Shown here one piece after another: positions 13,693 through 22,207 of a DNA stretch of 26,524 bases (positions are counted from its first letter, which is position 1; the number at the start of each line of letters is the position of its first letter). The stretch is taken from positions 1 through 26,524 of the forward strand of contig JAZUPV010000102.1 in the NCBI GenBank assembly GCA_045605365.1, written 5' to 3'. Position numbers and translations under genes: made by a program. Source of the stretch: CAKVLS01 sp045605365 (lineage in GTDB: Bacteria > Bacillota > Clostridia > Christensenellales > UBA1242). The notes under the pieces were generated by a model. It did not search any database, was not told the origin of the DNA, and worked only from the letters and a program-made list of their open reading frames with translations.

Positions 13693-16600
13693 CAAAACAC
13701 CTTATACACCTTCTCAACAACAGGTGTTAAAAAGTAACAAAAATAACTTACTTGTTTCAGCTGGTGCGGGTAGTGGCAAGACCACGGTTTTGGTTCAAAA
13801 AGCCGTAGAACAAATAAAACAAAAAGAAGCATCTTTGTCACAGTTATTGATAGTGACTTTTACTGAGAGTGCATCTGCCGAGATGAAACAAAGATTGCTT
13901 GATAAACTTAGTGATTATGCTGCCGACCCACTAGTCGCAAAAGAGCTTGAAAGTCTTTATAATAGTGACATATGTACATTACATAGCTTTTGTCAAAAGA
14001 TAATCAAACAATACTTTTACGAAATTGACGTCGACCCAGCGTTCGGCATTATTGACGACAATGACGCTAGTTTTATAAAAGCCCAAATATTACAACAATT
14101 ATTGCAAGACGAAGCCAAACAATACGATAGTGCTTTTGAGAGTTTAACCGAAGTTTTTTATCGTGGCAGAAGCGATAGTAATTTAAAAGAAAACATCTTG
14201 TCTTTTTATGAGTTTTTGCAGACCGAAGACGACAGAGAAAACTTCTTAAACAATATCGCCAATAGCTGTTACAACACTGATCTTAATGTTAACCCAGCGA
14301 CACTTTTGATCAACAAAAAGGTCTGCCGAGATATAGAATATTTCAAAAAACGTTTTGGCGAAAAATTGCTTGTCGCTCAAGGTCTTAACCAACCTAAAAC
14401 AACTACCATGCTTAGCAATATTGTAGAAGGTTTAAAAGTTATCAGCATTGACAATGACTTTAAAACAAATTTTGAAAATATGAAAACTGTCTATAGCCTG
14501 TCAGGTGGCTTTGGTAGAATAAAAACTGAAGATGCCAAGCTTATTGAAGAGTGTTCTTATCTATGGAGCAACTTTGGTGACACTAAAGATAACATAAAAA
14601 AACTATACTGTCTTGACAACTTGCAAGACAATATCAACAACTTGCAACTAGCCGGCAAAGTTATAGACAAGTTTGTTGAACTTACGCTAAAGTTTGAAAA
14701 GCAATTTATCAAACACAAACAATCATTAAAAGTTTTAGACTTTAACGACTTAGAAAAATACGCTCTAAAACTTTTATCAAATCCAACCTTGCAAAAAGCT
14801 CTTGTAGACAAATACAAATATATCTACATCGACGAGTATCAAGATATCAATAATATTCAAGAAAAGATTTTGAACTTGTTAACCAATGGCAAAAACTTGA
14901 TAATGGTAGGCGACATTAAACAAAGCATCTATGCTTTTAGAAATAGTAGCCCACAAATTTTTATTGACAAAAAGTTAAAGTACGAGCAAAACCCATCTTT
15001 GGGTGAAGTTGTCAATCTTAACGAAAACTTTAGAAGCAACCCGCTTATACTTGAGTTTATTAACCAAATTTTTAACAAGGTTATGACAGAAGATTTTGGT
15101 GGGGTAGATTACAAAAACAAAAGTTCTTTTAATGGCAAAGCAGAATATCTAAAAGTCAATACCTTGCCAGAAGTTTCTATCAATCTTGCTATCGAACAAG
15201 AAAAAGAAGACCAACTAGCTCAAGGCTTGTATGATATATCACAACAAGTTGACAAGACTGTGTCTACAAAACAAGCAGAAGCACAATTTGTCGCAACAAA
15301 AATAACAGAACTTGTTGACCCAAACAACAATTACCAAATATACGACGCTAAGAAAAAACAATCTAAACCAATCGAGTACAAAGACATAACTATTCTTTGT
15401 CGTACACGTACTATACTAAAAGAATTTGCCACAATGCTAGGCAAATATAACATACCTATTTCTGCAAGTTTGCAAGAAAGTATGTTTGAAGACCCAGACG
15501 TGTTGATGGTGTTGTCATTGTTAAAACTTGTCAACAATCTCAACGACGATATCGCCCTTGCGACAGTTTTGGCTCATGACATTGTGGGGTTTGATTGTCA
15601 AGACCTTATCACAATAAGACAATACACTCAAGCTCCAACTTTTTATCAAGCGTGCAAAAATTATCTTGAAGCAAGCGACGACCTTGCAATAAAACTAAAA
15701 GAGTTTTTTGACTATTTTGAAAAGTTGCATTTTGAAAGCAAGTTTTTGTCTATTTATCAACTATTGCTAAAGCTTGACAACAAATACAACATCTTAAACT
15801 ATTATCTAGCATTGCCTAGTGGTAGAGATAGATATAGTGTTATCAACAACTATATCACTAGCTTTGCTGGTTCTAGTTACAATCACAATTTGATAGGTTA
15901 TCTAAATTATGTAGATACTTACCTAAAAGATAGTAAAAAGTCAACCAGTATCGTCGCTAACGAAAACTGTGTCAAACTAGACACCATACACTCTAGCAAA
16001 GGGTTGGAGTATAATATTGTTTTCTTAGTAGGTTGTGGAGAAGGTTTTTCTAAACTAACCACAAAACAAGACTTAGTTAAAAACAAAGCTCTAGGTTTGG
16101 GTGTCAACTACTATGACACAAAGTTAAGAGCGTCTTATGATACCTGGGCAAAAAGAGCTATAACTTTGCACATTAGACAAAGCGAACTTTTAGAAGAAAC
16201 TCGACTATTGTATGTAGCTTTGTCACGTGCAAAAAACCACCTATACATAGTTGGCAAAATTCAACCAAAAACTTTGGTAGAAGATCCAACAGAATTTGAC
16301 ATAAGACACGCAGATAGTTATATCGAGTGGATATTGGCAGGGCTTGACCACAACTCAATCGCCGCTATCAAAAACGGCAATACACATTTTATTTCTAGAC
16401 CAAACACCTTGCCTGTAGAAGTTAATGTGTTTGATACCAATATTCAAGCGCAGTATATAGAAAGCAACATCAAAGAGTTTGACACCGATGTCATTGACAA
16501 AGACTTGTACAAACAAATACAAGATTATCTTGACAAGCCTTATGACAATCAACTTTCTACTACTATCGCCCAAAAGAACTCAGTAACATCACTTATGAGT

Positions 16601-17170
16601 TTGCAAGACGAATACGAGAGTATTAACTTGCAACCAAAACTATTCAAACTTGCAGAGCACGATAGTTCTCAAGATATTGACTATGCTAAACTCGGTACAG
16701 CATATCATACAGTTATGCAGCACATAGATTTTAATCTACAAACTTTACAACAAGTAAAAGACGCAATACAAAGTATGATAGATAACAATATTTATCTACC
16801 AGAATATTTGCAAAAAGTTTCTGCTAAAAAAATCTTGTCAGCTATAAACAACCTAAAAGGTATAACTTGTGGCGAAGAACTTAGAGAAAAGCAATTTATG
16901 ATGTATGTCCCATACAATCAAGTCCTACCAAGTAGCAGCCTAACAGACAAAGTTTTGTTGCAAGGTGTTATTGACCTTATGGTAGTAGGGGAGCAAAACA
17001 TAATAGTAGATTATAAGACAACTCGCACAGAAAAACCTGAACAGTTGGTCGACAAATACCACTTTCAAATGTCTCTGTATCGTATGGCGGCGGAGCAGGC
17101 TAGTGGCAAAAACATAGACAAAGTGTATATTTATAGTTTTTATCACGACCAATTGGTACAAGTTTTTTAA
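13682..17170 (+). CDS. addA: ATP-dependent helicase/nuclease subunit AddA
   Basis: AddA is the UvrD-like 3'-5' helicase and nuclease of the AddAB resection complex. The product is 1162 aa. Motif I is SAGAGSGKTT (Lys33), motif Ia LIVTFTESAS (56-65), motif II DEYQD (384-388), motif III MVGDIKQSIYAFRN (408-421), motif V DTIHSSKGLEY (767-777), and motif VI RLLYVALSRAK (841-851). The C-terminal RecB-like nuclease has VDYKTTR with Asp1110 and Lys1112, followed by the QMSLYRMAAE helix. All key residues are intact. I chose ATG at 13682: the in-frame TTG at 13667 would translate the AGGAGGAGA ribosome-binding site itself. It starts within the last codons of addB, so the two are translationally coupled. 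Confidence 0.97.
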   Translation: MDNSKTPYTPSQQQVLKSNKNNLLVSAGAGSGKTTVLVQKAVEQIKQKEASLSQLLIVTFTESASAEMKQRLLDKLSDYAADPLVAKELESLYNSDICTLHSFCQKIIKQYFYEIDVDPAFGIIDDNDASFIKAQILQQLLQDEAKQYDSAFESLTEVFYRGRSDSNLKENILSFYEFLQTEDDRENFLNNIANSCYNTDLNVNPATLLINKKVCRDIEYFKKRFGEKLLVAQGLNQPKTTTMLSNIVEGLKVISIDNDFKTNFENMKTVYSLSGGFGRIKTEDAKLIEECSYLWSNFGDTKDNIKKLYCLDNLQDNINNLQLAGKVIDKFVELTLKFEKQFIKHKQSLKVLDFNDLEKYALKLLSNPTLQKALVDKYKYIYIDEYQDINNIQEKILNLLTNGKNLIMVGDIKQSIYAFRNSSPQIFIDKKLKYEQNPSLGEVVNLNENFRSNPLILEFINQIFNKVMTEDFGGVDYKNKSSFNGKAEYLKVNTLPEVSINLAIEQEKEDQLAQGLYDISQQVDKTVSTKQAEAQFVATKITELVDPNNNYQIYDAKKKQSKPIEYKDITILCRTRTILKEFATMLGKYNIPISASLQESMFEDPDVLMVLSLLKLVNNLNDDIALATVLAHDIVGFDCQDLITIRQYTQAPTFYQACKNYLEASDDLAIKLKEFFDYFEKLHFESKFLSIYQLLLKLDNKYNILNYYLALPSGRDRYSVINNYITSFAGSSYNHNLIGYLNYVDTYLKDSKKSTSIVANENCVKLDTIHSSKGLEYNIVFLVGCGEGFSKLTTKQDLVKNKALGLGVNYYDTKLRASYDTWAKRAITLHIRQSELLEETRLLYVALSRAKNHLYIVGKIQPKTLVEDPTEFDIRHADSYIEWILAGLDHNSIAAIKNGNTHFISRPNTLPVEVNVFDTNIQAQYIESNIKEFDTDVIDKDLYKQIQDYLDKPYDNQLSTTIAQKNSVTSLMSLQDEYESINLQPKLFKLAEHDSSQDIDYAKLGTAYHTVMQHIDFNLQTLQQVKDAIQSMIDNNIYLPEYLQKVSAKKILSAINNLKGITCGEELREKQFMMYVPYNQVLPSSSLTDKVLLQGVIDLMVVGEQNIIVDYKTTRTEKPEQLVDKYHFQMSLYRMAAEQASGKNIDKVYIYSFYHDQLVQVF

Positions 17171-17186
17171 AAAAAAGTAAAAAATT

Positions 17187-17219
17187 GATATTTATTTATT
17201 AGTAAATATCTTTTTTTTG
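17187..17219 (+). terminator. Intrinsic terminator after addA
   Basis: GATATTTA (17187-17194) pairs with TAAATATC (17203-17210), followed by eight T. It is a low-GC stem but has a strong T tract, 17 nt after the stop. Confidence 0.75.
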
Positions 17220-17228
17220 TGTTATACT
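17218..17228 (+). promoter_or_regulatory. Extended -10 promoter of the 17259 gene
   Basis: TGTGT directly before TATACT (17223-17228) gives the TRTGn form. No good -35 is seen, since the T tract of the addA terminator occupies that space. Confidence 0.6.
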
Positions 17229-17258
17229 AACAACATAAAAAAGGCTAAGGAGAAAATT

Positions 17259-19328
17259 ATGGACATATTTGAAGTAGTCGCAGATGGCGTTAGATTTGCC
17301 GCTCAACAACTTGGTATGCAATATACAGCTATCATTTGTTTAGGTTTAATCTTGCTTGCTATCATTGTAATTATTCAAAGTATCAGAAGTTCTTATGAAA
17401 CAAGAATCTTAAAGAGCATAGACAAATTTAACAAATATTTTTCTAAACAACCATTTATCAACGACGAGAACTTGGTTGAGTTTAACGCAAGAATGAAAAA
17501 AGTTCCACGTATCTTGCGTAACCGTTGGCAAATGTTTATGTTAAACAGAGAAGACGTACCTACCAAATATATCAACCTTGACACTTGTGTAGAAAAACCA
17601 CTAAGAACAAGTTTGATTGAAAGAAATATGAACAACTTTGTTTTGTTCACTGGGCTTGTATGTTTTGTTGGTTTGCTATTTGGTTTGTGTGTAGCTAACG
17701 AAACTTCTGTTTTGTTAAGTCTTTTCCAAGCATTGCTTATCCCTGCTATTACTTTCTTAATAAGTGCAATATTTATTTTGATTGTACGCAGCTGGAAAAA
17801 CGCAATCCACGCTGACTTGTACGAAAACTTCCACATTTTCGAACAAAACCTAAACCGTGCAGTTACAACTTTACCAGCATACGTTGACTACGAAATCTTG
17901 TTTACTAAAAAAGAAATTAAAGATGGTATACCTATCCTTCAACAATACTTAGAAAAACGTGCTTTCTTAGAACAACAAGAATTAGAAAAAGCAAGACAAA
18001 ATGCTGTAGAGACAGAGTCTTACAACTTTGAAGAACTTGGCATCAATGGTTCACTAGTTCTAGAAAGAGCTATGAAAGAATGCGAAACATATATCGGTAA
18101 CCGTAGACGTTTGTTAAGTGAATGCGGTCAGATAGAATCTGAAAAAGAAAGTTTTGCCAAAAACTATGACGCTACAGAAAAAGACTATCAAAGAAAGTTG
18201 CAAGCTAGTAGAGAAAATATGGAGAGCTTAAAAGCTCAACAAGAGCAATCTACAAACAGAATTGAAAGCAACTATATCAGAAAGCAATTAGCTGACGAAA
18301 TCAAAAAACAACAACAATTAGAAAAAGATAGCGACGAAGCAGCAGCTAAGTTTAAAGAAGAACAAGCTTCTCTAGATGCACAAGTTGCAAAACGTAAAGA
18401 AGAAATTGAAGAAAAACGTGTAGCTGTAGAAGCTGCTATGTTGTTAGAGTTTAAAAACTACGCTAACATTATGTACAAAAAATTGGCAGACGCCGCTCAA
18501 AAAGCAACTGCTGCTAAACTAGAAAAGTTGTCAGTAGAAAATGACGAACTTAAAGAATTGTTAAAAACCTTCCAAACTGACAAACTTGACGTACTAAGCT
18601 TGATAGACAATATCGAACTTAAAGCTGACAAGTCAGTTGAAGATAAAGGTCTATACGACAACGAACAAGAGTCTATACCAGATACATTATATGACCAAAC
18701 TGGTGCTCCTAACGATAAGATAGAAGATGTCAAAGCAAAATCAGTATTTGATATGGAAGAACAAAAAGAAATGGTAATACCAGATGCAGTACCAGCACAA
18801 CCTACATTTGTTGCACCAACACCAGCTGCTCCAGTAATGCCACAAGCTCCTGTAGCTCCTGCTACACTAGAAGTAGCAACTCCATCTCAAGACGAGCTTA
18901 ACGATATCCAAAAGAAAATCGAAGAAGAAAACGCTAACTTGTTCAAACAAAAACAAGAATTTGAAAATCAAATCAACAATACAATTTCAAAAATTGACAA
19001 CGACGGTGACGACGAAGATGGCGGTCAAAAACCAGAAGCATCTGTACAAATACCTGATGTAAAACCAGCCCCAGCTCCAGCACCTGCTCCAGAGCCTGAG
19101 CCAGAACCAGAAGTTGAAGAAGAAGAGCCAGCTCCAGCACCAACACCTGCTGCAAAGCCAACAGCTGCTGCTCCTAAGAAAACTTTAACAAAAACTTCTG
19201 CCGCTCCTAAAAAGACTCTATCAAAATCAACTGCACCAAAACCAGCCGCTAAAAAATCTGGTGGTTCAGATGATATTGATGATATCAATAGCGAAATGGA
19301 AGATTTGCTAAATTCTTTAAATGACTAA
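17259..19328 (+). CDS. Membrane-anchored coiled-coil protein with Pro/Ala/Glu-rich tail, 689 aa
   Basis: No characterised family is recognised. ATG at 17259 has AAGGAG (17247-17252); an in-frame upstream start at 17217 overlaps the promoter and terminator. One hydrophobic helix (about 22-41) is followed by a basic cytosolic loop with NLVEFNARMKKVPRILRNRW (71-90). Two more helices come close together (about 127-146 and 154-176; the second has LLIPAITFLI). From about 225 to 445 the protein is long charged helices, most of it coiled coil. From about 520 it is low complexity: Pro/Ala repeats, an alternating PEPEPEPEVEEEE stretch, then a Lys-rich AAPKKTLTKT-type repeat and an acidic end DDIDDINSEMEDLL. 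This order of three helices plus a coiled tail is like MotA/TolQ/ExbB or ZorA channel subunits. That is topology only, and no partner subunit is nearby. Confidence 0.78.
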   Translation: MDIFEVVADGVRFAAQQLGMQYTAIICLGLILLAIIVIIQSIRSSYETRILKSIDKFNKYFSKQPFINDENLVEFNARMKKVPRILRNRWQMFMLNREDVPTKYINLDTCVEKPLRTSLIERNMNNFVLFTGLVCFVGLLFGLCVANETSVLLSLFQALLIPAITFLISAIFILIVRSWKNAIHADLYENFHIFEQNLNRAVTTLPAYVDYEILFTKKEIKDGIPILQQYLEKRAFLEQQELEKARQNAVETESYNFEELGINGSLVLERAMKECETYIGNRRRLLSECGQIESEKESFAKNYDATEKDYQRKLQASRENMESLKAQQEQSTNRIESNYIRKQLADEIKKQQQLEKDSDEAAAKFKEEQASLDAQVAKRKEEIEEKRVAVEAAMLLEFKNYANIMYKKLADAAQKATAAKLEKLSVENDELKELLKTFQTDKLDVLSLIDNIELKADKSVEDKGLYDNEQESIPDTLYDQTGAPNDKIEDVKAKSVFDMEEQKEMVIPDAVPAQPTFVAPTPAAPVMPQAPVAPATLEVATPSQDELNDIQKKIEEENANLFKQKQEFENQINNTISKIDNDGDDEDGGQKPEASVQIPDVKPAPAPAPAPEPEPEPEVEEEEPAPAPTPAAKPTAAAPKKTLTKTSAAPKKTLSKSTAPKPAAKKSGGSDDIDDINSEMEDLLNSLND

Positions 19329-19335
19329 TAAAAAC

Positions 19336-19368
19336 AAAAACACCAAAGTTAAATTTGGTGTTTTTTTA
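19336..19368. terminator. Terminator between convergent genes 17259 and 20182
   Basis: CACCAAA (19341-19347) pairs with TTTGGTG (19354-19360). A5 on the left and T7 on the right extend the stem and allow action on both strands. Confidence 0.87.
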
Positions 19369-19393
19369 TTTTGTTGTGTTGTTTTTTAATTAT

Positions 19394-20182
19394 CTATTTG
19401 ACGTTTTCTTTTGTTTTGCTAAATACTGCAAGTTCTATTAGTTTGTTATGTGTTTTTGCGTTTTGAATAATTTTGTCAGTGATGATACTGTCTTTTTTGA
19501 TAATTATCTCGTTATTGATACCGTATACGGTCTTTAGAGCTTTTCTACCGATCAAAAAGTTTTGGTTGCTGACAACTCTGTCAGGTAGTGGGTTGGTACT
19601 GATTACATAATTAGTTTTTTGTGGGGTAGGTATATCGCTCTCTATTTTTGGTGGTTCAATTTTTGGCAAGGTTATCTTGGGCATAATGGTCACAAGATTG
19701 TTAGTTTTTATTTTGGTTGATTTTGGTCGACAACTTTCTTTAGCAAATTTTATGCCACTGCTATTGATTATTAAGTTGTCGTGGTTATAACTAACTACAC
19801 TTTTTGAACTGTATGTATTGTTAGATACTATTATTTCTTCTATTTTAAAGTTTTGGTTAAGGGTTAGATCACTTACTTTGCCAAGGCAGTCGCCCTCTAG
19901 GTTGTATACTGTGTTGTTGATAGGGTTGTTGTATTTTACCTTTTGAGCAAAGATAAGCGGCGTGATACCATTGTTGTTTTTTATTGTGATGGCGCTTTCT
20001 CCAAGACTAAAGACTTTTGTTATATCAAGCAAGACTTCTTCGTCTTCGCTATCGTTAAACAAAATAAGGCTTTGGGCTTTTTTGAGAGATGGGTCAAAGC
20101 ATATATTTTTTACTGTACCTTCGCAAGCTCCGTTGTATAGGTTGATTACTGGTTTAGAAATAATATCGGTGACTTTGTACAT
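19394..20182 (-). CDS. PRC-barrel domain protein, 262 aa
   Basis: PRC-barrels are small beta domains that bind RNA or proteins, for example in RimM and the YlmC/YmxH sporulation-associated proteins. Two copies seem present. The first is at about 8-70 (ISKPVINLYNGACEGTVKNI, then QSLILFNDSEDEEVLLDITK), and the second at about 90-150 (VYNLEGDCLGKVSDLTLNQN, then IEEIIVSNN). A Pro/Lys-rich linker (about 165-200) leads to a C-terminal beta domain (NFLIGRKALKTVYGINNEII then KDSIITDKIIQNAKTHNKL). No membrane helix or signal peptide is seen. AGGAGGT precedes the ATG ending at 20182, with tight spacing. It is transcribed away from the SPFH-like gene, sharing a 185-bp intergenic region. The exact partner is unknown. 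Confidence 0.75.
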   Translation of the reverse strand: MYKVTDIISKPVINLYNGACEGTVKNICFDPSLKKAQSLILFNDSEDEEVLLDITKVFSLGESAITIKNNNGITPLIFAQKVKYNNPINNTVYNLEGDCLGKVSDLTLNQNFKIEEIIVSNNTYSSKSVVSYNHDNLIINSSGIKFAKESCRPKSTKIKTNNLVTIMPKITLPKIEPPKIESDIPTPQKTNYVISTNPLPDRVVSNQNFLIGRKALKTVYGINNEIIIKKDSIITDKIIQNAKTHNKLIELAVFSKTKENVK

Positions 20183-20280
20183 TTGTACCTCCTGGTTATG
20201 ATAAATATATATGTTGTACCTTTTGATTTTATTAAACTAATTATTTTTTTTGTAGGGTAAGTTAAGATATTTTTGTTAAC

Positions 20281-20319
20281 TATCACAAAATTGTTTTACC
20301 AAAAAAATATTTTGTGATA
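20281..20319. promoter_or_regulatory. Perfect 11-bp inverted repeat, candidate operator
   Basis: TATCACAAAAT (20281-20291) and ATTTTGTGATA (20309-20319) are exact inverted copies 17 nt apart, within the divergent intergenic region. The right arm lies where the -35 of the weak promoter (TATAAA, 20329-20334) would be. An operator or activator site is more likely than a terminator, because no T run follows. Confidence 0.5.
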
Positions 20320-20367
20320 CACTTTTATTATAAAATCAAGTAGTATGCTTTTGTAAGGATAAAATAT

Positions 20368-21834
20368 ATGTTTGGTCTTTTAAAAAAGTTATTTTCAAAA
20401 CCTATCGCTGCTGATGACACTAACGAAAACGAACTAATCGATATGTGTGTTTTGAAAAATAATGAATTAAAACTTAATTCTGAACTAATGGTTGAAGAAA
20501 ACTATTATTGTATCATTATGCACTATGATGATATGTGTGATATTTTGTCAACTGGCAAATATAAAGTTAACGATAGAGACTTGCCTAGACTTATGCGTTT
20601 TGCAAAAGCTGTCAAGACCAAAAAAGGTCTTATCGCACCAAAGAGCGTGCAGGCAGATATTTATTTTGTCAATATGAAACCTATCGCTGACAACCTATTT
20701 AAAACGCCTTATAAGGTCGCTACATACGACGGTGATAAAAGAGTTAAGGTCAAGGTTTATGGCTCTTATACCCTAAAAACAGACAGTCCAACCAAGCTTG
20801 TTGCGGGGTTGCGCAATGATTATGACTGTCTAAAAAACGGCGTCGCTATAAAAGAACTTTCTGCAATTATTGGTTATGTTATCAACCAAGTTGCCAACAA
20901 AGAAAAACTAAAACTAAAAGACTTTCAAGAAAGCAACGCAAGTTTGCTAGAAATGTTAACTGAAAAAATAAACAAAAAACTTGACGAGTATGGCTGCATC
21001 TTAAGTGACCTAAAGATAACCAAAGTTGTCTTGCCAAAAAATTATCAACCATCTAGCATTGTTGTAGAAGAAGTTAAGTTTGATGATTTTGCAACAACAA
21101 ACACCAATCCTAAAGAACAAGCCGACAGTGTAGAACAGCCTGTACCTGTTATGGCTAGGGGAGAAAACGAAGCTAAGGTTAATACCGATGACGTAATCAA
21201 CTTGGGCTATGGTGAAGTAGAACAACCTAAGCCACAGTCTGCTCAAGAAATATACGAAGCATATAGCAAACAGTTTAGTTCTGCTTCTCAAGGGGTAGAA
21301 ACAAGTCAACCAGCCCCAAATATATTTGGCACTCAAGCTCAAAGTAGCGAACCACCTGTTCAAACTATGGAGCCGCCAGTACAAACTTTGCAACCACAAG
21401 AACCTATACTTAATGCTAATATCGCAAAAGTAGATAGCGTAGTAGACAATGACGGTATCAACTTATTAAACTCTAACGACAAGATAGTCAAACAGCAAGA
21501 GACCTTGTCTGTAAAAGAATATGTCGAGAGAGAAAATAAGATAGAAGATATAAAAGACTTTGTTTTTGGTGAAAATAGACCAAAACCAGAAAAGCCAAAA
21601 AAATCTACTCAAGACTCTACCAAAACTACCCAGTCGCAAAACGAATCTCAAGACAAGTCTATACCAAAAGGCGTCAAGGTGTGTCCAGTATGTGCACAGA
21701 GTATGGCACTTGATGCGAGATTTTGTTCTAATTGCGGAGCAAACGTATCCGAAACTATCATCTGCAAAGCCTGTGGTATACAAAACCAAGGTGATGCGAG
21801 ATTTTGCAAATTGTGTGGTAGTAAGCTAAATTAG
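20368..21834 (+). CDS. SPFH-like domain protein with double zinc ribbon, 488 aa
   Basis: The N-terminal ~235 residues resemble the SPFH/virion-core group (YdjI type). They start MFGLLKKLFSKP and contain DDMCDILSTGKYKVNDRDLP, which is the membrane-facing strand pattern. Also present are VKVYGSYTLKTDSPTKLVAG and a long helix ending KKLDEYGCILSDLKITKVVL. No transmembrane segment is visible. Residues about 240-430 are a Gln/Pro/Glu-rich linker with the near repeat EPPVQTMEPPVQTLQPQEP. The C-terminus has two zinc ribbons: Cys439/442/453/456 and Cys466/469/480/483. TAAGGAT (20354-20360) precedes ATG at 20368. SPFH proteins scaffold membrane domains; the ribbons suggest a nucleic acid or protein contact. 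The family call is from pattern. Confidence 0.8.
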   Translation: MFGLLKKLFSKPIAADDTNENELIDMCVLKNNELKLNSELMVEENYYCIIMHYDDMCDILSTGKYKVNDRDLPRLMRFAKAVKTKKGLIAPKSVQADIYFVNMKPIADNLFKTPYKVATYDGDKRVKVKVYGSYTLKTDSPTKLVAGLRNDYDCLKNGVAIKELSAIIGYVINQVANKEKLKLKDFQESNASLLEMLTEKINKKLDEYGCILSDLKITKVVLPKNYQPSSIVVEEVKFDDFATTNTNPKEQADSVEQPVPVMARGENEAKVNTDDVINLGYGEVEQPKPQSAQEIYEAYSKQFSSASQGVETSQPAPNIFGTQAQSSEPPVQTMEPPVQTLQPQEPILNANIAKVDSVVDNDGINLLNSNDKIVKQQETLSVKEYVERENKIEDIKDFVFGENRPKPEKPKKSTQDSTKTTQSQNESQDKSIPKGVKVCPVCAQSMALDARFCSNCGANVSETIICKACGIQNQGDARFCKLCGSKLN

Positions 21835-21897
21835 TTGAAATAAAAGTGAGATTGTGATAAAGTTATTTTTGCAAAAATTATTTTTTAGGAGATTATT

Positions 21898-22134
21898 ATG
21901 AAAGTTAATAAAGATATGACAGTTGGAGAAATTTTAAATAAATATTCTAACGCACAAGAAGTTTTGTCAGGTTTTGGACTACACTGTTTTGGTTGCCCAA
22001 TGAGCCAAATGGAGACTGTAGAACAAGCTGCCAATGCTCACGGTGTAGATGTTGAGTTTATGATGAGTCAATTAGAAAAAGACCTAGTAGAAAATAAACC
22101 TGCAAAAACTTGCAAACGTTCTTGCAAAAAATAG
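21898..22134 (+). CDS. DUF1858 domain protein (redox disulfide CxxC type), 78 aa
   Basis: A small cytosolic protein matching the DUF1858 group, known as the hybrid-cluster-protein-associated redox disulfide domain and found at the N-terminus of ScdA-like iron-sulfur repair proteins. The family start MTVGEILNKY is followed by HCFGCPMSQMETVEQAA, with Cys30 and Cys33 as the CxxC pair. The C-terminal tail adds Cys72 and Cys76 (TCKRSCKK), which is not usual for the family and gives a second Cys-x3-Cys pair. AGGAGA (21887-21892) precedes ATG at 21898. No hybrid cluster protein gene lies next to it here. It is 63 nt after the SPFH-like gene with no terminator between, so co-transcription is likely. 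Confidence 0.88.
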   Translation: MKVNKDMTVGEILNKYSNAQEVLSGFGLHCFGCPMSQMETVEQAANAHGVDVEFMMSQLEKDLVENKPAKTCKRSCKK

Positions 22135-22207
22135 TATCTTACAACCTATATATTATATATAACAATTTTTTAAACTTTTACATATACAGAAGAAGGAGGT
22201 AATATAA

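Noticed and set aside
19025..19288. Gly/Ala-rich minus-strand open frame
   Set aside because: It is the reverse complement of the Pro/Ala-rich tail codons of the 17259 gene; it has no ribosome-binding site or family.
22147..22162. AT-rich palindrome after the DUF1858 gene as a terminator
   Set aside because: The stem consists only of A-T pairs and the T run is separated from it; too unstable to call.
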